The notes: generated from the letters alone by a model not told the origin. A stretch of 10,013 bases of DNA from an uncultured Bacteroidota bacterium (GCA_903944755.1 CAJATB010000295.1:1-10013), one strand, 5' to 3'. Numbered from the stretch's first letter, positions 1 to 8,655 are shown. Numbers and translations: made by a program.

Positions 1-24
1 ATTAAATCGTTATATGTAATTATA

Positions 25-1500
25 TTATATATTTTCGGCAAGCAAACTTGCATCCTTAGATTCTAGTAAGGACGATCCGGTTAAGAAGATATCAACTTTT
101 CTTGCGCATTCTCGCCCTTCGCTTATGGCCCAAACTACTAAGGACTGGCCACGGCGCATGTCGCCTGCTGTAAATACTTTTGCCACATTTGTCTGAAAAG
201 CTTGTTCTGTAGCTTTTACATTCCCTCTGTCGTCTAGCTCAATTCCAAGTTCTTCTAGGAGGCCTGTTTTTTGTGGATGCATAAAGCCCATTGCTAAAAG
301 TGCTAGTTCACAGGGGATTTCCCTAATACTACCTTCTTTTTCAGTAAATTTTGAAGGGCGACCATCCAGGGAGCTAGTCCATTCTAGGTCTACAATTTGT
401 AAAGCTTTTAAATGCCCAAATTCGTCTCCAATAAATGCTTTTGTTGCAACACCCCAAATCCTTTCGGCACCTTCTTCATGTGAGGTTGTTGTTTTTAATA
501 ACATAGGGTAAGTTGGCCAAGGCATATAAGTGGCCCTTGTTTCGGGTGGCTTTGGCATTAATTCAAATTGTGTGACTAGTTTTGCCCCTTGCCTGTTTGA
601 AGTACCTACACAATCGCTTCCTGTATCACCTCCTCCAATTACAACTACATTTTTAGCACTTGCATTTAATTCGTTTTCTTCAATTGGTAAGTTGCTTACT
701 CTTTTGTTTTGTTGCTTTAAAAAATCCATCGCATAATGCACTCCTTTTAAGTCACGACCAGGGATTGGCAAATCTCTAGGAATTGTAGAACCTCCAGCCA
801 ATACAATTGCATGGTTGTCTCGTAGAATGTCATTCACGCGAATATTCTCGCCCACATTTGCATTACAAACAAAGTGTATACCTTCTTCTTCTAACAACGC
901 AATTCGGCGTTCTACGACGTTTTTTTCTAATTTAAAATCTGGAATACCAAAACGTAATAATCCTCCTGGCTTTGGGTCACGTTCATACACAATGACTTCA
1001 TGGCCTGCATAGTTTAACTGTGCAGCTGCGGCTAATCCAGAAGGGCCAGATCCTATCACGGCCACTTTTTTCCCTGTTCTTACATTTGGTTTACGTGCTT
1101 TTACAAAACCTTTGTTGAATGCAATTTCTATGATGTGTTTTTCAATTTCTTCAATCGTTACTGCAGGTTGGTTTATTCCCAATACACAGGCACTCTCACA
1201 GGGTGCTGGGCAAATTCGCCCTGTAAACTCTGGAAAATTATTTGTTGAAATTAAAATTTCATAAGCTTCTTTCCATTCCTTTTGATATACTGCCTCGTTA
1301 AATTCGGGTATAATATTTCCCAAAGGACAACCGCTATGACAAAAGGGAACACCACAATTCATGCAACGTGCCGATTGTTCATTTAATGTTTCATCGGGTA
1401 GTAAAGAGACGAACTCTTTATAATTTTGCTTTCTTTCAGCTACCGATAGCTTAGAAGGAAGTGCTCTGTTAAATTCTTTAAATCCGGTTGGCTTGCCCAT
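25..1500 (-). CDS. gltD: Glutamate synthase (NADPH) small/beta subunit
   Basis: This 491-residue protein is the flavin/iron-sulfur subunit of GOGAT. It takes electrons from NAD(P)H onto FAD and passes them through 4Fe-4S clusters to the FMN of GltB. The N-terminal region holds a cysteine cluster at C46, C49, C54 and C58 (CxxCx4CxxxC), followed by C97, C101 and C105, as in the ferredoxin-like domain of this family. A first dinucleotide fold with GSGPSG at residues 150-155 is the FAD site. A second, GGGDTG at 289-294, is the NAD(P)H site. A C-terminal TAGD motif (about 445-448) followed by RRGQSLVVWAI closes the FAD site. The ATG at 1498-1500 is chosen because MGKPTGF is the usual family start. 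It lies 27 bp behind gltB and is probably co-transcribed with it. Length is normal and all expected motifs are present. Coenzyme preference (NADPH over NADH) is inferred from the family, not seen. Confidence 0.97.
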   Translation of the reverse strand: MGKPTGFKEFNRALPSKLSVAERKQNYKEFVSLLPDETLNEQSARCMNCGVPFCHSGCPLGNIIPEFNEAVYQKEWKEAYEILISTNNFPEFTGRICPAPCESACVLGINQPAVTIEEIEKHIIEIAFNKGFVKARKPNVRTGKKVAVIGSGPSGLAAAAQLNYAGHEVIVYERDPKPGGLLRFGIPDFKLEKNVVERRIALLEEEGIHFVCNANVGENIRVNDILRDNHAIVLAGGSTIPRDLPIPGRDLKGVHYAMDFLKQQNKRVSNLPIEENELNASAKNVVVIGGGDTGSDCVGTSNRQGAKLVTQFELMPKPPETRATYMPWPTYPMLLKTTTSHEEGAERIWGVATKAFIGDEFGHLKALQIVDLEWTSSLDGRPSKFTEKEGSIREIPCELALLAMGFMHPQKTGLLEELGIELDDRGNVKATEQAFQTNVAKVFTAGDMRRGQSLVVWAISEGRECARKVDIFLTGSSLLESKDASLLAENI

Positions 1501-1527
1501 ATAGTTTTATTCAAAAGGATGTGTCAA

Positions 1528-4500
1528 TTATTTTACTGCTTCGGCTTTTGCATTTTTTTGTTGTAATGCTTTTTTATAGTCACGAGGGAATACTTTAATA
1601 AAATATTTTAATTGATTGTCGAAGTCGGCTAAAATAAATTTAGCTACTGCGCTTTCTGTTTTTTGTAAATGAGCTTGCATTAATGTTTTTAATATCGAAA
1701 TGTCCACGGGACTAATAGGGTCCAAGTCCACCATTTCCTTGTTACATAAACTATCAAAATCATTTTCTACGTTATATACATAAGCAATACCGCCACTCAT
1801 GCCCGCCGCAAAATTTCGACCCGTTGGTCCAAGTATTAAAGCGGTCCCACCTGTCATGTATTCACAACCATGGTCTCCAATACCTTCTACCACAACGGTT
1901 GCCCCTGAGTTTCTTACTGCAAAACGTTCTCCGGCTTTTCCTCGTATATAAGCGGTCCCACTAGTTGCACCGTAGAACGCAACGTTACCAATAAGTATAT
2001 TTTGTTCTGCAATAAAAATAGCTTTCTTGTCGGGGTAAACAATTAATTGTGCACCACTTAATCCTTTTCCAAAATAATCATTTGCATCTCCTTCTAATTC
2101 TAAAGTAACTCCTTTTGTATTGAATGCTGCAAAACTCTGCCCTGCTGTTCCAGTAAATTTAAAGTGAATAGTGTCGTCAGGCAAACCCGCTTCTTTATAA
2201 ATTTTTGTAATTTCATTGGAGACAATTGTGCCCACTGTCCTATCAATATTTCTGATATTAAAAGAGGCCGTAACTTTTTGTTTATTATCAATGGCAGGTT
2301 TTGCAGCTGCTAATAATTTCCAATCCAATACAGCTGCTAAGCCATGATCCTGCGTTTCGGTACAGTACAAACCAACATTTTCGTCAGCTGGTTCTTTATA
2401 TAATACAGCACTTAAATCTAAATTTTTATATTTCCAATGTTGGATATTCTCCCGCATACCTAATGCATCAACTTGTCCCACCATTTCATTCACTGTTTTA
2501 AAACCCAATTCTGCCATAATTTCACGTAATTCTTGGGTCATATATTCAAAGAAACGAACCACATGGTCTGGGTCACCTTTGAATCGTTTACGCAGTTCAG
2601 GATCTTGTGTAGCCACACCTACTGGGCAAGTATTCATATGACACTTACGCATCATTATACAACCTTCTACAATTAAAGCAGCAGTGGCAACGCCCCATTC
2701 TTCTGCACCTAATAATGCAGCAATGGCAATGTCACGGCCTGTTTTCATTTGACCATCGGCTTGTACCACTACACGGCTCCTTAATTTATTTTTTACTAAA
2801 GTTTGATGCGTTTCAGCCAAACCTAATTCCCATGGTAAGCCAGTATGTTTTATAGAACTTAAAGGAGAAGCACCTGTGCCACCATCAAAGCCTGCAATTA
2901 AAACTACATCGGCTTTCGCTTTTGTAACACCTGCAGCAATGGTACCTACGCCAGCTTTGGATACCAACTTAACATTGATACGTGCTGCACGGTTTGCATT
3001 TTTTAAGTCGAAAATTAATTGTGATAAATCCTCGATAGAATAAATGTCGTGATGTGGTGGGGGAGATATTAGTCCTACGCCAGGAGTAGAGTGTCTTGTT
3101 TTTCCAATCCATTCATCCACTTTATCGCCAGGCAATTGTCCTCCTTCTCCAGGTTTTGCACCTTGTGCCATTTTTATTTGTATCTCATCGGCTTCGGTTA
3201 AATATTGACTAGTAACCCCAAAGCGAGCGCTTGCTACTTGTTTAATAGCACTCCGCATAGAATCTCCATTTGCTAATTTTGTAAAACGAATTGGATCCTC
3301 ACCACCTTCGCCTGTGTTGCTTTTGCCACCCAAACGGTTCATTGCGATGGCTAAAGTTGTATGCGCTTCCCAGGAAATAGAACCAAAAGACATAGCGCCC
3401 GTAGCAAAGCGTTTATAAATAGCACTTGCGGGTTCGACTTCATCAATTGAGATAGAAGGACGAGTTGGTTTAAATTCAAATAAACTTCGCAGTGTGCAAG
3501 CTTTTTCTGTTTGGTCGTTTACTAACTTTGAATATTTTTTAAAACTTGCGTAATCGGCATTGCTTGTTGCATGTTGTAATAAGTGAATGGTTTGCGGATT
3601 AAATAAGTGGAATTCTCCACGTCGTTTCCATTGGTAAACTCCGCCTACCATTAAGCGGTCAACAGGAGAAGATTTTTTTGCAAATGCCAATTCGTGTTTG
3701 GCGAATATTTCTCTTGCAATTTCATCTAAACCCATTCCATCAATTCTTGAAGTAGCACCCGTGAAATGTCGATTAACTACTTCTTTATTAATGCCAATTA
3801 TCTCAAATATTTGTGCACCCTGATAGGATTGTAAAGTAGAAATTCCCATTTTTGAAAAAACCTTATACAATCCTTCATTCACTGCTTTTATATAATTCTT
3901 CTTTAACTTATCAATTTCATAATCTGTTTTAATTAAATTATTCAATTTCATATCGCGGATAGAAGACAATGCTAAGTAGGGGTTAATAGCAGTTGCGCCA
4001 AACCCTATTAAACACGCATAATGATGCACTTCCCAAACATCTCCTGCTTCAACAATGATACCTACCTTTCCTCTCAGGCCTTTTCTTATTAAATGGTGGT
4101 GCACCGAAGAGCAAGCTAATAAGGAAGGGATAGCTGCATGCTCAGAATCTATAGAACGATCGGTTAAAACAATTACTTCAAAACCGTCTTCCACCGCATC
4201 TACTGCATACCTGCAAAGCCTGTCTAATCCGCGTTTTAATGAACCCGCTGCCCCGTCGGCTCTGAAATAGCATTGTAATGTTTTCGCTTGAAAAACACCA
4301 GTGTCAATACTTCTAATTTTTTCTAATTCATGGTTGCCTAAAATAGGATGTTTTAATGCAACACAATGCGTAGCCATCGGGTCCTCAATTAATAAATTGC
4401 CTTGACTTCCTACAAAAGTACTCAAGGACATCACCATTCTTTCTCGGATTGGATCAATAGGAGGGTTGGTTACTTGTGCAAATAGTTGTTTAAAATAACT

Positions 4501-6060
4501 TGTAATATGTTGTGGTTGGTCGCTTAATATAGCGAGTGGTGTGTCTGTTCCCATTGACCCAATAGGTTCTTTTCCCTCTAAGGCCATTGGAGTAATAATA
4601 TACTCAAGGTCCTCTTTGGTGTATCCAAATGCTTTTTGGTATTTGAAAATCTGATCGTGTTCTAAATGGGTGAACTGAATCCTAGGTGCGGGCAATTCTT
4701 CTAAACGAATTTTATATTTATTTAACCAGTCTCCATAAGGTTGTTGGCTACAAATAGTTTGCTTTAATTCTTCGTCGCTAATTATGCGTCCTGCTTCCAT
4801 ATCAACCACGAACATTTTCCCAGGTTGTAAACGGCCTTTTTCAATAATGGTCGCTGGGTCAATTGGCAGTGCGCCAGTTTCAGAAGCCATAATAACCCTG
4901 TCGTCGGTTGTTACGCAATAACGCGAAGGGCGTAAGCCATTTCTGTCTAATGTTGCGCCAATAATTTTTCCATTTGTAAATGAAATAGAAGCTGGGCCAT
5001 CCCATGGTTCCATCATTGCTGCATGGTATTCGTAAAATGCTTTTTTTATTGGGTCCATTAATTCATTGCCATCCCAGGCTTCAGGGATAAGCATCATCAT
5101 TACATGTGGCAAGGAACGTCCCGATAGGGTTAGTAGTTCTATTACGTTGTCCAAGCATGCAGAATCAGATTGCCCAGTTGCTACAATTGGTAAGATCATA
5201 TCTAATTCTTCTTTCGAAAAATAAGGAGATAATAAACTGTTCTCATTTGACCTTAACCAATTCAAATTTCCTTGTAAAGTATTAATCTCGCCATTGTGTG
5301 CGATATAGCGAAATGGCTGTGCTAGTTTCCAAGAAGGGAAAGTATTTGTAGCAAAACGGGAATGTACTAATCCAAATGCGGAAACCACTTTTTTATCACT
5401 CAGGTCGGGAAAGTATTCCCTTACTTGATGACTGGTTAATTGCCCCTTATAAATAATAATATTTTGCGAAAGGGAAGTCATATAAAAACCAATTGCCTCT
5501 TTTTTAATCGTGTTATTTATTGTATGCGATGCGTAATTTTTTAAAATAAATAATTTACGTTCAAATTCTTCTTGATCATTTATTTGGTCAGGTTTTCTTA
5601 AAAAAACTTGCTCCATAATTGGTTCTACCGACAAAGCTGTTTCGCCAATAGTTGTTTTGTTTACAGGGACTTTTCGGTAGCCTATAATTTCAATGCCTAA
5701 TTTTTCGGCTGCACGTTCAAAAATTTCTTTACATTCTTCTGCTACTCCTTTTTCAGAAGGAAAGAAAGAAAAGCCTACACCGTATTCATTTATATTGGGT
5801 AAGTGAATACCTTGTTTCAATAATTCGCTAAAGAAAAATTCATGTGGTATTTGAATCATGATACCAGCTCCGTCACCTGTATTATGTTCACTACCGCTTG
5901 CGCCACGGTGTTCCATGTTTTCCAGAATAGTTAAAGCATCACCTATATTTTGATGTGACTTTATTCCTTTAATATGGGCTACAAATCCTATCCCACAGGC
6001 GTCGTGTTCGAATGCTGGATTGTATAAGCCCTGTTGCTGATTTTGTATCATTTCCTTCAT
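1528..6060 (-). CDS. gltB: Glutamate synthase large/alpha subunit
   Basis: This 1510-residue protein is the catalytic subunit of GOGAT: it hydrolyses glutamine, channels the ammonia and reductively aminates 2-oxoglutarate to glutamate. The order is the usual one. A class-II glutamine amidotransferase domain has its nucleophile C22 in HDACGIGF and a conserved HNGEIN at 255-260. A central linker domain follows. The FMN-binding synthase domain carries GGKSNTGEGG from about 911 and GFDGGTG at 1057-1063. The 3Fe-4S ligands are C1134, C1140 and C1145, with the family's spacing of six and five. A C-terminal GXGXG beta-helix domain includes GMSGG from 1420. By homology the 21 residues before C22 are a propeptide removed to expose the N-terminal cysteine. 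The ATG at 6058-6060 has no Shine-Dalgarno; M4 is an alternative start and would not affect the mature protein. The gene heads the gltB-gltD pair behind a 179-bp non-coding gap, which suggests its own promoter. Confidence 0.98.
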   Translation of the reverse strand: MKEMIQNQQQGLYNPAFEHDACGIGFVAHIKGIKSHQNIGDALTILENMEHRGASGSEHNTGDGAGIMIQIPHEFFFSELLKQGIHLPNINEYGVGFSFFPSEKGVAEECKEIFERAAEKLGIEIIGYRKVPVNKTTIGETALSVEPIMEQVFLRKPDQINDQEEFERKLFILKNYASHTINNTIKKEAIGFYMTSLSQNIIIYKGQLTSHQVREYFPDLSDKKVVSAFGLVHSRFATNTFPSWKLAQPFRYIAHNGEINTLQGNLNWLRSNENSLLSPYFSKEELDMILPIVATGQSDSACLDNVIELLTLSGRSLPHVMMMLIPEAWDGNELMDPIKKAFYEYHAAMMEPWDGPASISFTNGKIIGATLDRNGLRPSRYCVTTDDRVIMASETGALPIDPATIIEKGRLQPGKMFVVDMEAGRIISDEELKQTICSQQPYGDWLNKYKIRLEELPAPRIQFTHLEHDQIFKYQKAFGYTKEDLEYIITPMALEGKEPIGSMGTDTPLAILSDQPQHITSYFKQLFAQVTNPPIDPIRERMVMSLSTFVGSQGNLLIEDPMATHCVALKHPILGNHELEKIRSIDTGVFQAKTLQCYFRADGAAGSLKRGLDRLCRYAVDAVEDGFEVIVLTDRSIDSEHAAIPSLLACSSVHHHLIRKGLRGKVGIIVEAGDVWEVHHYACLIGFGATAINPYLALSSIRDMKLNNLIKTDYEIDKLKKNYIKAVNEGLYKVFSKMGISTLQSYQGAQIFEIIGINKEVVNRHFTGATSRIDGMGLDEIAREIFAKHELAFAKKSSPVDRLMVGGVYQWKRRGEFHLFNPQTIHLLQHATSNADYASFKKYSKLVNDQTEKACTLRSLFEFKPTRPSISIDEVEPASAIYKRFATGAMSFGSISWEAHTTLAIAMNRLGGKSNTGEGGEDPIRFTKLANGDSMRSAIKQVASARFGVTSQYLTEADEIQIKMAQGAKPGEGGQLPGDKVDEWIGKTRHSTPGVGLISPPPHHDIYSIEDLSQLIFDLKNANRAARINVKLVSKAGVGTIAAGVTKAKADVVLIAGFDGGTGASPLSSIKHTGLPWELGLAETHQTLVKNKLRSRVVVQADGQMKTGRDIAIAALLGAEEWGVATAALIVEGCIMMRKCHMNTCPVGVATQDPELRKRFKGDPDHVVRFFEYMTQELREIMAELGFKTVNEMVGQVDALGMRENIQHWKYKNLDLSAVLYKEPADENVGLYCTETQDHGLAAVLDWKLLAAAKPAIDNKQKVTASFNIRNIDRTVGTIVSNEITKIYKEAGLPDDTIHFKFTGTAGQSFAAFNTKGVTLELEGDANDYFGKGLSGAQLIVYPDKKAIFIAEQNILIGNVAFYGATSGTAYIRGKAGERFAVRNSGATVVVEGIGDHGCEYMTGGTALILGPTGRNFAAGMSGGIAYVYNVENDFDSLCNKEMVDLDPISPVDISILKTLMQAHLQKTESAVAKFILADFDNQLKYFIKVFPRDYKKALQQKNAKAEAVK

Positions 6061-6239
6061 TAAATTAAATAGTGCTTGCAGAAATAGCCGATTAATGGGA
6101 AATTACGAAAAAATAAGCGTTTTTAGAAGAGGATGTTCAATGATTTTACACATAATTAGACAATCACTAATATAGTGTTAGTAATGTTAGATAATATTAA
6201 ATAACTAACGTTCGCATTGGCAAGTTCATTGGAAATATA
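6061..6239 (-). promoter_or_regulatory. Intergenic region upstream of gltB, candidate promoter/operator zone
   Basis: This 179-bp AT-rich gap has no credible reading frame and separates ispE from gltB, so it is the natural place for the gltBD promoter. No exact TAnnTTTG box is visible on the minus strand. The nearest resemblance is TATTTTTT at 6108-6115 with a TTG 22 bp upstream (6138-6140), which is weak. Small inverted repeats cluster at 6165-6209, and CATTGG is repeated directly at 6215-6220 and 6227-6232. No GC-rich hairpin with a U-run follows ispE, so an intrinsic terminator is not evident. The regulatory role is inferred from position. Confidence 0.45.
6165..6209. repeat. Cluster of short inverted repeats in the gltB upstream region
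   Basis: CACTA (6165-6169) and TAGTG (6173-6177) form a perfect 5-bp dyad around ATA. ACTAA (6166-6170) and TTAGT (6178-6182) form an overlapping one. GTTAG occurs at 6177-6181 and 6186-6190, the second copy pairing with CTAAC at 6205-6209 across 14 bp. These could be operator half-sites for a regulator of gltBD. In DNA this AT-rich, short dyads also arise by chance, and no known regulator site is recognised. Confidence 0.35.
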
Positions 6240-7061
6240 TTAAATCCAATCGATGCTAAATTTATCGGAGAGCTGTTGGTTTGAAAACACATGGCCTTTT
6301 GGAAAAATACCAAACAAGGAACTTCCAGAACCGCTCATGCTAGCATATATAGCACCTTCGTTATAAAGCATTTGTTTTATTTCCGCTAAATAGGGATGTG
6401 CTAAAAAAATAGGCGCTTCAAAGTCATTGACTAATTCTTGTTTCCAAGTTCTAATGTCTTGAGCAATTATTGTCGCGATTGGTTTTTCTTTTTTATGTGG
6501 TGCTAATTGTTGAAATGCCCAAGAAGTACTTATATGAACCCCTGGGTGAATTAGTGCAATTGAATAATTTGATAGGTCTACCTGAATTGGTTTTAATATT
6601 TCTCCTCTCCCTGTTGCGTAACATGGTGTATCAAATACAAAAAAGGGACAATCACTTCCTAGTTGTGCTGCGAAATTAATTAGTTGTGTTTGCGTTAAGG
6701 ATAAATTAAAAACTTGGTTTAGCAGCTTTAATACGGCAGTAGCATCACTTGAACCACCACCTAAACCTGCGCCCATTGGGATATGCTTATGTAAATGTAT
6801 TTTAACTGGGGGCAGTGTTGGATAAGCTGCTTTTAATAAGTTGTATGCTTTAACACAAAGGTTGTTTGGTATTTCGCCAGGAACTTCAATACCAGTGCTT
6901 GTAAATTGAACAGGTGCATTTGGGTCACTTGCTCGAATAACCTCGACTACGTCTTTCAGGCCAACGGGGTAGAACACCGTTTCTAATTCATGGTATCCGT
7001 CGTTTCTTTTGGCTATAATGGATAAGCCTAGATTTATTTTACAATTGGGAAATTGAATCAT
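6240..7061 (-). CDS. ispE: 4-diphosphocytidyl-2-C-methyl-D-erythritol kinase
   Basis: This 273-residue GHMP-family kinase phosphorylates the 2-hydroxyl of CDP-methylerythritol with ATP, the fourth step of the MEP (non-mevalonate) route to isopentenyl diphosphate; it is cytosolic. The N-terminal PNCKINLGL carries the catalytic lysine K8. The glycine-rich ATP loop PMGAGLGGGSSDA spans 95-107. The catalytic aspartate is D137 in LGSDCPFF, and the C-terminal GHMP motif SGSGSSLFGIF starts near 243. Length is close to the typical 280-290 residues. The ATG at 7059-7061 puts MIQFPNCKINL at the start, as expected. It follows the DUF151 gene after only 14 bp and is probably the last gene of the etfB-etfA-DUF151-ispE transcription unit. 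Its presence indicates that the organism uses the MEP pathway rather than mevalonate. Confidence 0.96.
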   Translation of the reverse strand: MIQFPNCKINLGLSIIAKRNDGYHELETVFYPVGLKDVVEVIRASDPNAPVQFTSTGIEVPGEIPNNLCVKAYNLLKAAYPTLPPVKIHLHKHIPMGAGLGGGSSDATAVLKLLNQVFNLSLTQTQLINFAAQLGSDCPFFVFDTPCYATGRGEILKPIQVDLSNYSIALIHPGVHISTSWAFQQLAPHKKEKPIATIIAQDIRTWKQELVNDFEAPIFLAHPYLAEIKQMLYNEGAIYASMSGSGSSLFGIFPKGHVFSNQQLSDKFSIDWI

Positions 7062-7075
7062 GCTTATTGAGTGCT

Positions 7076-7657
7076 TTACGCGTTTCTTTTGTTGATTTCA
7101 TCTCTTATGTCAATTGCGCGTATATAATCCTCTTGTTCTAACACTTCTGCTAATAAGTTGTTCAATTCTTGTACGGAAAGACTTGATAAATTTGTTGCAG
7201 AAGTAGCTGCTGGTTTATTTGCAATAGGAGCAGCAATTTTTTCTCCTGTCTCGTTTGCCAAACCTGCTTGGTCTAAAATAGGTGCGTGTACGTAAATAGG
7301 GCAACCAAAGCGAACAGCTAAAGCCAAGGCATCACTAGTTCTGCTATCAATTTCAATGGTGTCATTTGCCGTGTAGCAAACTAATTTTGAATAGAAAATG
7401 CCTTCTTGCAAATCGCAGATATATACTTCTTGTAATTTGATATCAAATGCGGTCATGAAATTTTTCATGAGGTCGTGCGTTAATGGCCTAGAAGGATGCA
7501 TGTTTTCCAAAGCCACAGCAATAGCTTGTGCTTCAAAACCTCCAATTACTATTGGCAACCTACGCACACCATTTACTTCACCTAATATAACTGCATAGGA
7601 GTTTGACTGAGTGACGCTGTGCGATAATGCTACTATTTCTAATTCAATTTTCTGCAT
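7076..7657 (-). CDS. Bifunctional nuclease (DUF151) family protein with C-terminal UVR motif
   Basis: The protein has 193 residues from the ATG at 7655-7657. A TTG two codons upstream (7661-7663) keeps the frame open, but ATG giving MQKIELEIV is the better start. The DUF151/BFN domain (about 1-130) shows LPIVIGGFEAQAIAVALE at 34-51, RPLTHDLM at 57-64 and IDSRTSDALALAVR at 103-116. An alanine-rich linker (about 140-157) leads to a UvrB/UvrC-type motif at about 158-192 that ends in EDYIRAIDIRDEINKR. Proteins with this two-part architecture in plants (the BBD group) were reported to have RNase and DNase activity. The bacterial role is not established, so 'nuclease' is family-level inference and a regulatory or nucleotide-binding role is possible. 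The gene sits 35 bp after etfA and 14 bp before ispE, so it is probably co-transcribed. No signal peptide or membrane segment is visible. Confidence 0.9.
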   Translation of the reverse strand: MQKIELEIVALSHSVTQSNSYAVILGEVNGVRRLPIVIGGFEAQAIAVALENMHPSRPLTHDLMKNFMTAFDIKLQEVYICDLQEGIFYSKLVCYTANDTIEIDSRTSDALALAVRFGCPIYVHAPILDQAGLANETGEKIAAPIANKPAATSATNLSSLSVQELNNLLAEVLEQEDYIRAIDIRDEINKRNA

Positions 7658-7663
7658 ATTCAA

Positions 7664-7682
7664 TTAACTAACTCAAAGTTAA
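7664..7682. repeat. Short inverted repeat between etfA and the DUF151 gene
   Basis: TTAACT (7664-7669) and AGTTAA (7677-7682) form a perfect 6-bp dyad with a 7-bp spacer, all inside the 35-bp etfA-DUF151 gap. It overlaps a minus-strand TAACTTTG (7674-7681), which fits the Bacteroidota -7 consensus TAnnTTTG, but no TTG is found at the expected upstream distance. An internal promoter or a weak mRNA hairpin is possible. There is no U-run, so it is not a standard terminator. Confidence 0.3.
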
Positions 7683-7692
7683 ATAATTTCTG

Positions 7693-8655
7693 CTATGCAC
7701 TAGCCTTAGATTTTAGAATTGCAGCAGTTAAAGCTGGAACTATTTCAAAGGCATCACCAACTACCCCATAGTCGGCAGCTTTAAAAAAGGGCGCTTCAGG
7801 GTCTTTGTTTATGACCACAATAGTCTTACTTCTATTAACCCCAGCCAAATGTTGAATAGCTCCCGAAATACCTATAGCGATATATAAATTTGGGGCAATT
7901 TGAATACCTGTTTGCCCAACATGCTCATGGTGTGGTCTCCAATCGGCATCAGACACAGGGCGGCTACATGCAGTTGATGCGCCTAATGACTTAGCTAAAT
8001 CCAGTAATATTCCCCAGTTTTCAGGTCCTTTTAATCCGCGTCCACCGCTTACAACCAAAGTAGCTTCAGTCAAAGGGATTTCACCTACAATTTTGTCAAC
8101 CGAAGTTATTTTTATTGATGGGGCTGGAACAGGAATGTCTAATATTTCAACTATCGCTGTAGTTTCTTGTGCATGGATCCCGAAACTGTTTTGATTTAAT
8201 GAAATCACTTTAATTGGAGTTTCTATTTGAATTGCTGCAAAAGCTTTTCCAGAAAAAACTGTTTTTGTAACCACAAAACCATTTGTAGTATCAGGTAAGC
8301 TACTAGCACCTGTTACAATGCCAGCTTCTAATTTTACAGCCACGGCGGGTGCTAATGCTTTGCCGTTTATATTGTGTGCAAATACAACTACTGTTGCATT
8401 TAGTTTTTTTACAGCATGGGCAACCACTGTTGCATTTACTTTTGCGTCAAATGTATTTAATTGTACATTATTAATATGATGCACTTTAGTTACACCATAA
8501 TTTCCTAACGCAGTTAAATTATCGGATACATTTCCAAGTAAAAGGGCTTCTGCTGTTGTGCCTAATTGTTTTGCAATAGCAGCACCATAAGAAAGGGCCT
8601 CTTGGGTAGATTTTTTGATTTGCTGATCGGCTTGATCAATATATATTAATACCAT
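7693..8655 (-). CDS. etfA: Electron transfer flavoprotein alpha subunit
   Basis: This 320-residue protein is the FAD-carrying subunit of the soluble ETF heterodimer. It accepts electrons from acyl-CoA and related dehydrogenases and passes them on to the quinone pool. The N-terminal domain (about 1-185) is the adenine-nucleotide-hydrolase-like fold shared with EtfB. The C-terminal FAD domain contains SGGRGLKGPENW from 203, QTG at 248-250, and the ETF-alpha signature running from LYIAIGISGAIQH (257-269) to VINKD (281-285). These are the usual FAD contacts, and the length is typical. The ATG at 8653-8655 gives MVLIYIDQ, a normal family start. The gene follows etfB by 27 bp in the standard etfB-etfA order. 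The dehydrogenase and ETF:quinone oxidoreductase partners are not in the window, so the pathway served (most likely fatty-acid or amino-acid degradation) is inferred. Confidence 0.97.
   Translation of the reverse strand: MVLIYIDQADQQIKKSTQEALSYGAAIAKQLGTTAEALLLGNVSDNLTALGNYGVTKVHHINNVQLNTFDAKVNATVVAHAVKKLNATVVVFAHNINGKALAPAVAVKLEAGIVTGASSLPDTTNGFVVTKTVFSGKAFAAIQIETPIKVISLNQNSFGIHAQETTAIVEILDIPVPAPSIKITSVDKIVGEIPLTEATLVVSGGRGLKGPENWGILLDLAKSLGASTACSRPVSDADWRPHHEHVGQTGIQIAPNLYIAIGISGAIQHLAGVNRSKTIVVINKDPEAPFFKAADYGVVGDAFEIVPALTAAILKSKASA

Noticed and set aside
1..24. Terminator after gltD
   Set aside because: The 24 bp available are AT-rich with no hairpin; any terminator would lie outside the window.
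530..1012. Plus-strand open frames of 65-68 codons inside gltD
   Set aside because: They lie entirely antisense to a gene with intact family motifs and have low-complexity, serine/phenylalanine-rich translations typical of shadow frames.
2100..2501. Short frames on both strands within the C-terminal half of gltB
   Set aside because: They overlap the well-conserved GltB reading frame and encode nothing recognisable.
4055..4270. Plus-strand 71-codon open frame inside gltB
   Set aside because: It is antisense to the central domain of GltB with no recognisable motif and no upstream promoter or leader.
6186..6209. GTTAG...CTAAC stem as an intrinsic terminator for the etf-ispE unit
   Set aside because: The stem is only 5 bp with a 14-nt AT-rich loop and has no following U-tract on the minus strand.
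7658..7663. TTG start two codons upstream for the DUF151 protein
   Set aside because: The ATG at 7655-7657 gives the usual family N-terminus MQKIELE; a TTG start would add only two non-conserved residues.
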